Assembly: GCA_016234205.1 (NCBI GenBank)
Contig: JACRGN010000050.1
Span: 1-5,304 of the forward strand
From: Nitrospinota bacterium
GTDB taxonomy: Bacteria; Nitrospinota; Nitrospinia; UBA9942
Direction: 5' to 3'
Length of the DNA stretch: 5,304 nt
Numbering within the stretch: position 1 is the stretch's first letter; the number at the start of each line of letters is the position of its first letter. Below the pieces are notes generated by a model, which did no database searches, was not told the origin of the DNA, and saw only the letters and a list, made by a program, of their open reading frames with translations. The translations under genes and the position numbers were made by a program. Below are positions 4,481 to 5,304 of the stretch, piece by piece.

Positions 4481-5119
4481 ATGAAAACCACAAAAGAATC
4501 TCTTACAACAAAGGAGCAATTGCTTGAGGCGGCGATGGAATTGATGCTTGCCAGGGGATTTACCGCTGTTACCGTAGATGAAATATGTGAAAAGACAGGG
4601 GTTACCAAAGGGGGCTTCTTTCATTATTTCGAGAGTAAAGAAGATTTGGGAAAAGCCGCCCTTGAATATTTCTGGCAGCTTCAAGTGCAGATGGTTCAGG
4701 AAATGCCTTTCCATTCAATAAAAGACCCGCTCAAGAGACTGCATGGATTTCTCGATTCTTTTGCAGATAGAGCAAGAGACCCTCAAATTACAAAAAGCTG
4801 CCTTATTGGAAACTTTTCGCAAGAGCTTTCCGCTACTTATCCGGAAATACGATCTCTTTGCGAGAAGAAATTTTCCATGTTCGCCGATATGCTCAAGCAA
4901 ATCCTTGACGAAGCCAAACAGATGTATGCTCCCCGGTCACGGCTTGATACGAAAAGTCTGGCGGAGCATTTCATCGCAATATTTCAAGGTGCATTGATTC
5001 TATCAAAGGCAAAACAGGACACAAAGGTAATTGAAGAAGGCATACGGCATTTCAGACAGTATGTGGAGACATTATTCAAAAAGGGTCGAAAAAAGGCAGT
5101 TAAAAGAACAAAAACATAA
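4481..5119 (+). CDS. TetR/AcrR-family transcriptional regulator
   Basis: The 212 residues are a typical length for a one-domain-plus-sensor TetR repressor. The N-terminal DNA-binding domain spans about 8-58. Its helix-turn-helix is TVDEICEKTGVTKGGFFHYFESKEDL (31-56), ending in the family's characteristic FFHYFESKEDL. The remaining helices (about 65-200) form the ligand-binding and dimer domain. KSCLIGNFSQELS (105-117) resembles the subgroup that includes NemR, and C107 lines up by eye with the NemR sensing cysteine C106. The ligand is unknown. The C-terminus is a basic tail (KKGRKKAVKRTK). The ATG at 4481 follows a weak AGG seven bases upstream, overlapping the palindromic operator, so negative autoregulation is likely. 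It is divergent from hypABF and ends before a hairpin terminator. Whether it controls hyp is unknown, because its operator sits about 75 bp from the candidate hypA -35. Confidence 0.9.
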   Translation: MKTTKESLTTKEQLLEAAMELMLARGFTAVTVDEICEKTGVTKGGFFHYFESKEDLGKAALEYFWQLQVQMVQEMPFHSIKDPLKRLHGFLDSFADRARDPQITKSCLIGNFSQELSATYPEIRSLCEKKFSMFADMLKQILDEAKQMYAPRSRLDTKSLAEHFIAIFQGALILSKAKQDTKVIEEGIRHFRQYVETLFKKGRKKAVKRTKT

Positions 5120-5122
5120 TTT

Positions 5123-5184
5123 TCTTAGGAAATCAGGAATAAAGGAATATTTTTTCATGTCTTCCTGAATTCCTTAGAGTTTTT
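5123..5184 (+). terminator. Hairpin terminator after the TetR-family gene
   Basis: The arms 5123-5139 (TCTTAGGAAATCAGGAA) and 5162-5178 (TTCCTGAATTCCTTAGA) pair with two mismatches around a 22-base loop. They are followed by a run of five T at 5180-5184. The stem is AT-rich and the loop long, so it is a moderate intrinsic terminator. It starts four bases after the TetR-family stop codon. Confidence 0.55.
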
Positions 5185-5209
5185 ATAATTTCCTTTACAT
5201 GAACAAAGG
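5184..5209 (+). promoter_or_regulatory. Candidate -10 and ribosome site for gltX
   Basis: A perfect TATAAT occurs at 5184-5189, beginning in the T-run of the preceding terminator. No good -35 is seen 16-18 bp upstream, since that region is the terminator stem. A start near 5196 would leave a 23-base leader containing AAAGG (5205-5209), nine bases before the gltX ATG. Confidence 0.4.
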
Positions 5210-5218
5210 CGATAAATT

Positions 5219-5304
5219 ATGTCCAATAAAATTCGTATCCGTTTTGCACCGAGTCCTACAGGCTATCTGCATATATGGAATGCCAGGACCGCCCTTTTTA
5301 ACTA
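5219..5304 (+). CDS. gltX: Glutamyl-tRNA synthetase, N-terminal fragment
   Basis: The first 28 codons of a gene continue past the window end: MSNKIRIRFAPSPTGYLHIW followed by NARTALFN. The RFAPSPTGxLHIGNARTALFN signature is that of bacterial GluRS, the class I enzyme that charges tRNA-Glu and, in many bacteria, tRNA-Gln. The start is ATG at 5219, seven or so residues before the signature as usual, with AAAGG nine bases upstream. The oddity is residue 20: the glycine of the HIGH-type ATP-binding motif (H-I-G-N here) is tryptophan, codon TGG, one base away from GGG. That residue packs against ATP and is nearly invariant. The gene could be a real variant, a decayed or specialised GluRS paralog, or carry a sequencing error. 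A tRNA-Asp-modifying GluQ-RS is less likely given the NARTALFN wording. Confidence 0.85.
   Translation, partial: MSNKIRIRFAPSPTGYLHIWNARTALFN

Noticed and set aside
4451..4714. Minus-strand open frame over the TetR-family promoter and N-terminus
   Set aside because: It overlaps the promoter, the operator and a clear helix-turn-helix gene, and has no recognisable product.
1..5304. tRNA, rRNA or insertion-sequence genes
   Set aside because: No cloverleaf-like segment, rRNA signature or transposase-like frame was seen on either strand.

Overview
This 5.3-kb, AT-rich, bacterial window is built around hydrogenase-maturation genes. The hyp genes imply a [NiFe]-hydrogenase somewhere in the genome. 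Shine-Dalgarno/sigma-70-type signals, an AbrB/PIN toxin-antitoxin pair and several short repeats of a kind I associate with environmental anaerobe genomes (Nitrospirota, Desulfobacterota and similar phyla) fit an anaerobic or microaerophilic Gram-negative. The phylum is a guess and the sequence does not settle it.

Layout. Positions 1-201 hold the 3' end of a CPBP-family membrane protease gene (+). A promoter at 221-248 leads into an AbrB/MazE-type antitoxin (288-545, +). This overlaps a PIN-domain toxin (532-849, +) that has lost its C-terminal catalytic part. Converging on it from the right is a minus-strand operon, hypA (4310-3969), hypB (3953-3255) and hypF (3203-900), with all three frames intact. 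A 170-bp divergent intergenic region (4311-4480) holds a tandem 13-bp repeat, a likely hypA promoter and a strong promoter/operator for a TetR-family regulator (4481-5119, +). A hairpin terminator (5123-5184) follows, and then the first 86 bases of a glutamyl-tRNA synthetase gene (5219 onward).

How the genes work together. HypA and HypB deliver nickel to the hydrogenase large subunit. HypF activates carbamoyl phosphate and carbamoylates HypE to begin cyanide-ligand synthesis. The partners hypC, hypD and hypE are not in the window. The side where they might be expected, downstream of hypF, is instead occupied by the truncated toxin, which suggests a rearrangement there.

The most striking feature is how many short repeats are built into the hyp operon. 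Three different 7-bp tandem repeat families sit in-frame inside hypF, each in its stop-free orientation. A 52-bp GC-rich imperfect palindrome is inserted in-frame in hypB just after the P-loop. A 20-bp-arm inverted repeat supplies both the last codons of hypB and the GTG start of hypF, and a repeat-like sequence forms the hypA-hypB spacer. I saw no comparable repeats inside the regulator or antitoxin genes. A second oddity is a tryptophan in place of the glycine of the class I synthetase HIGH motif in the gltX fragment.
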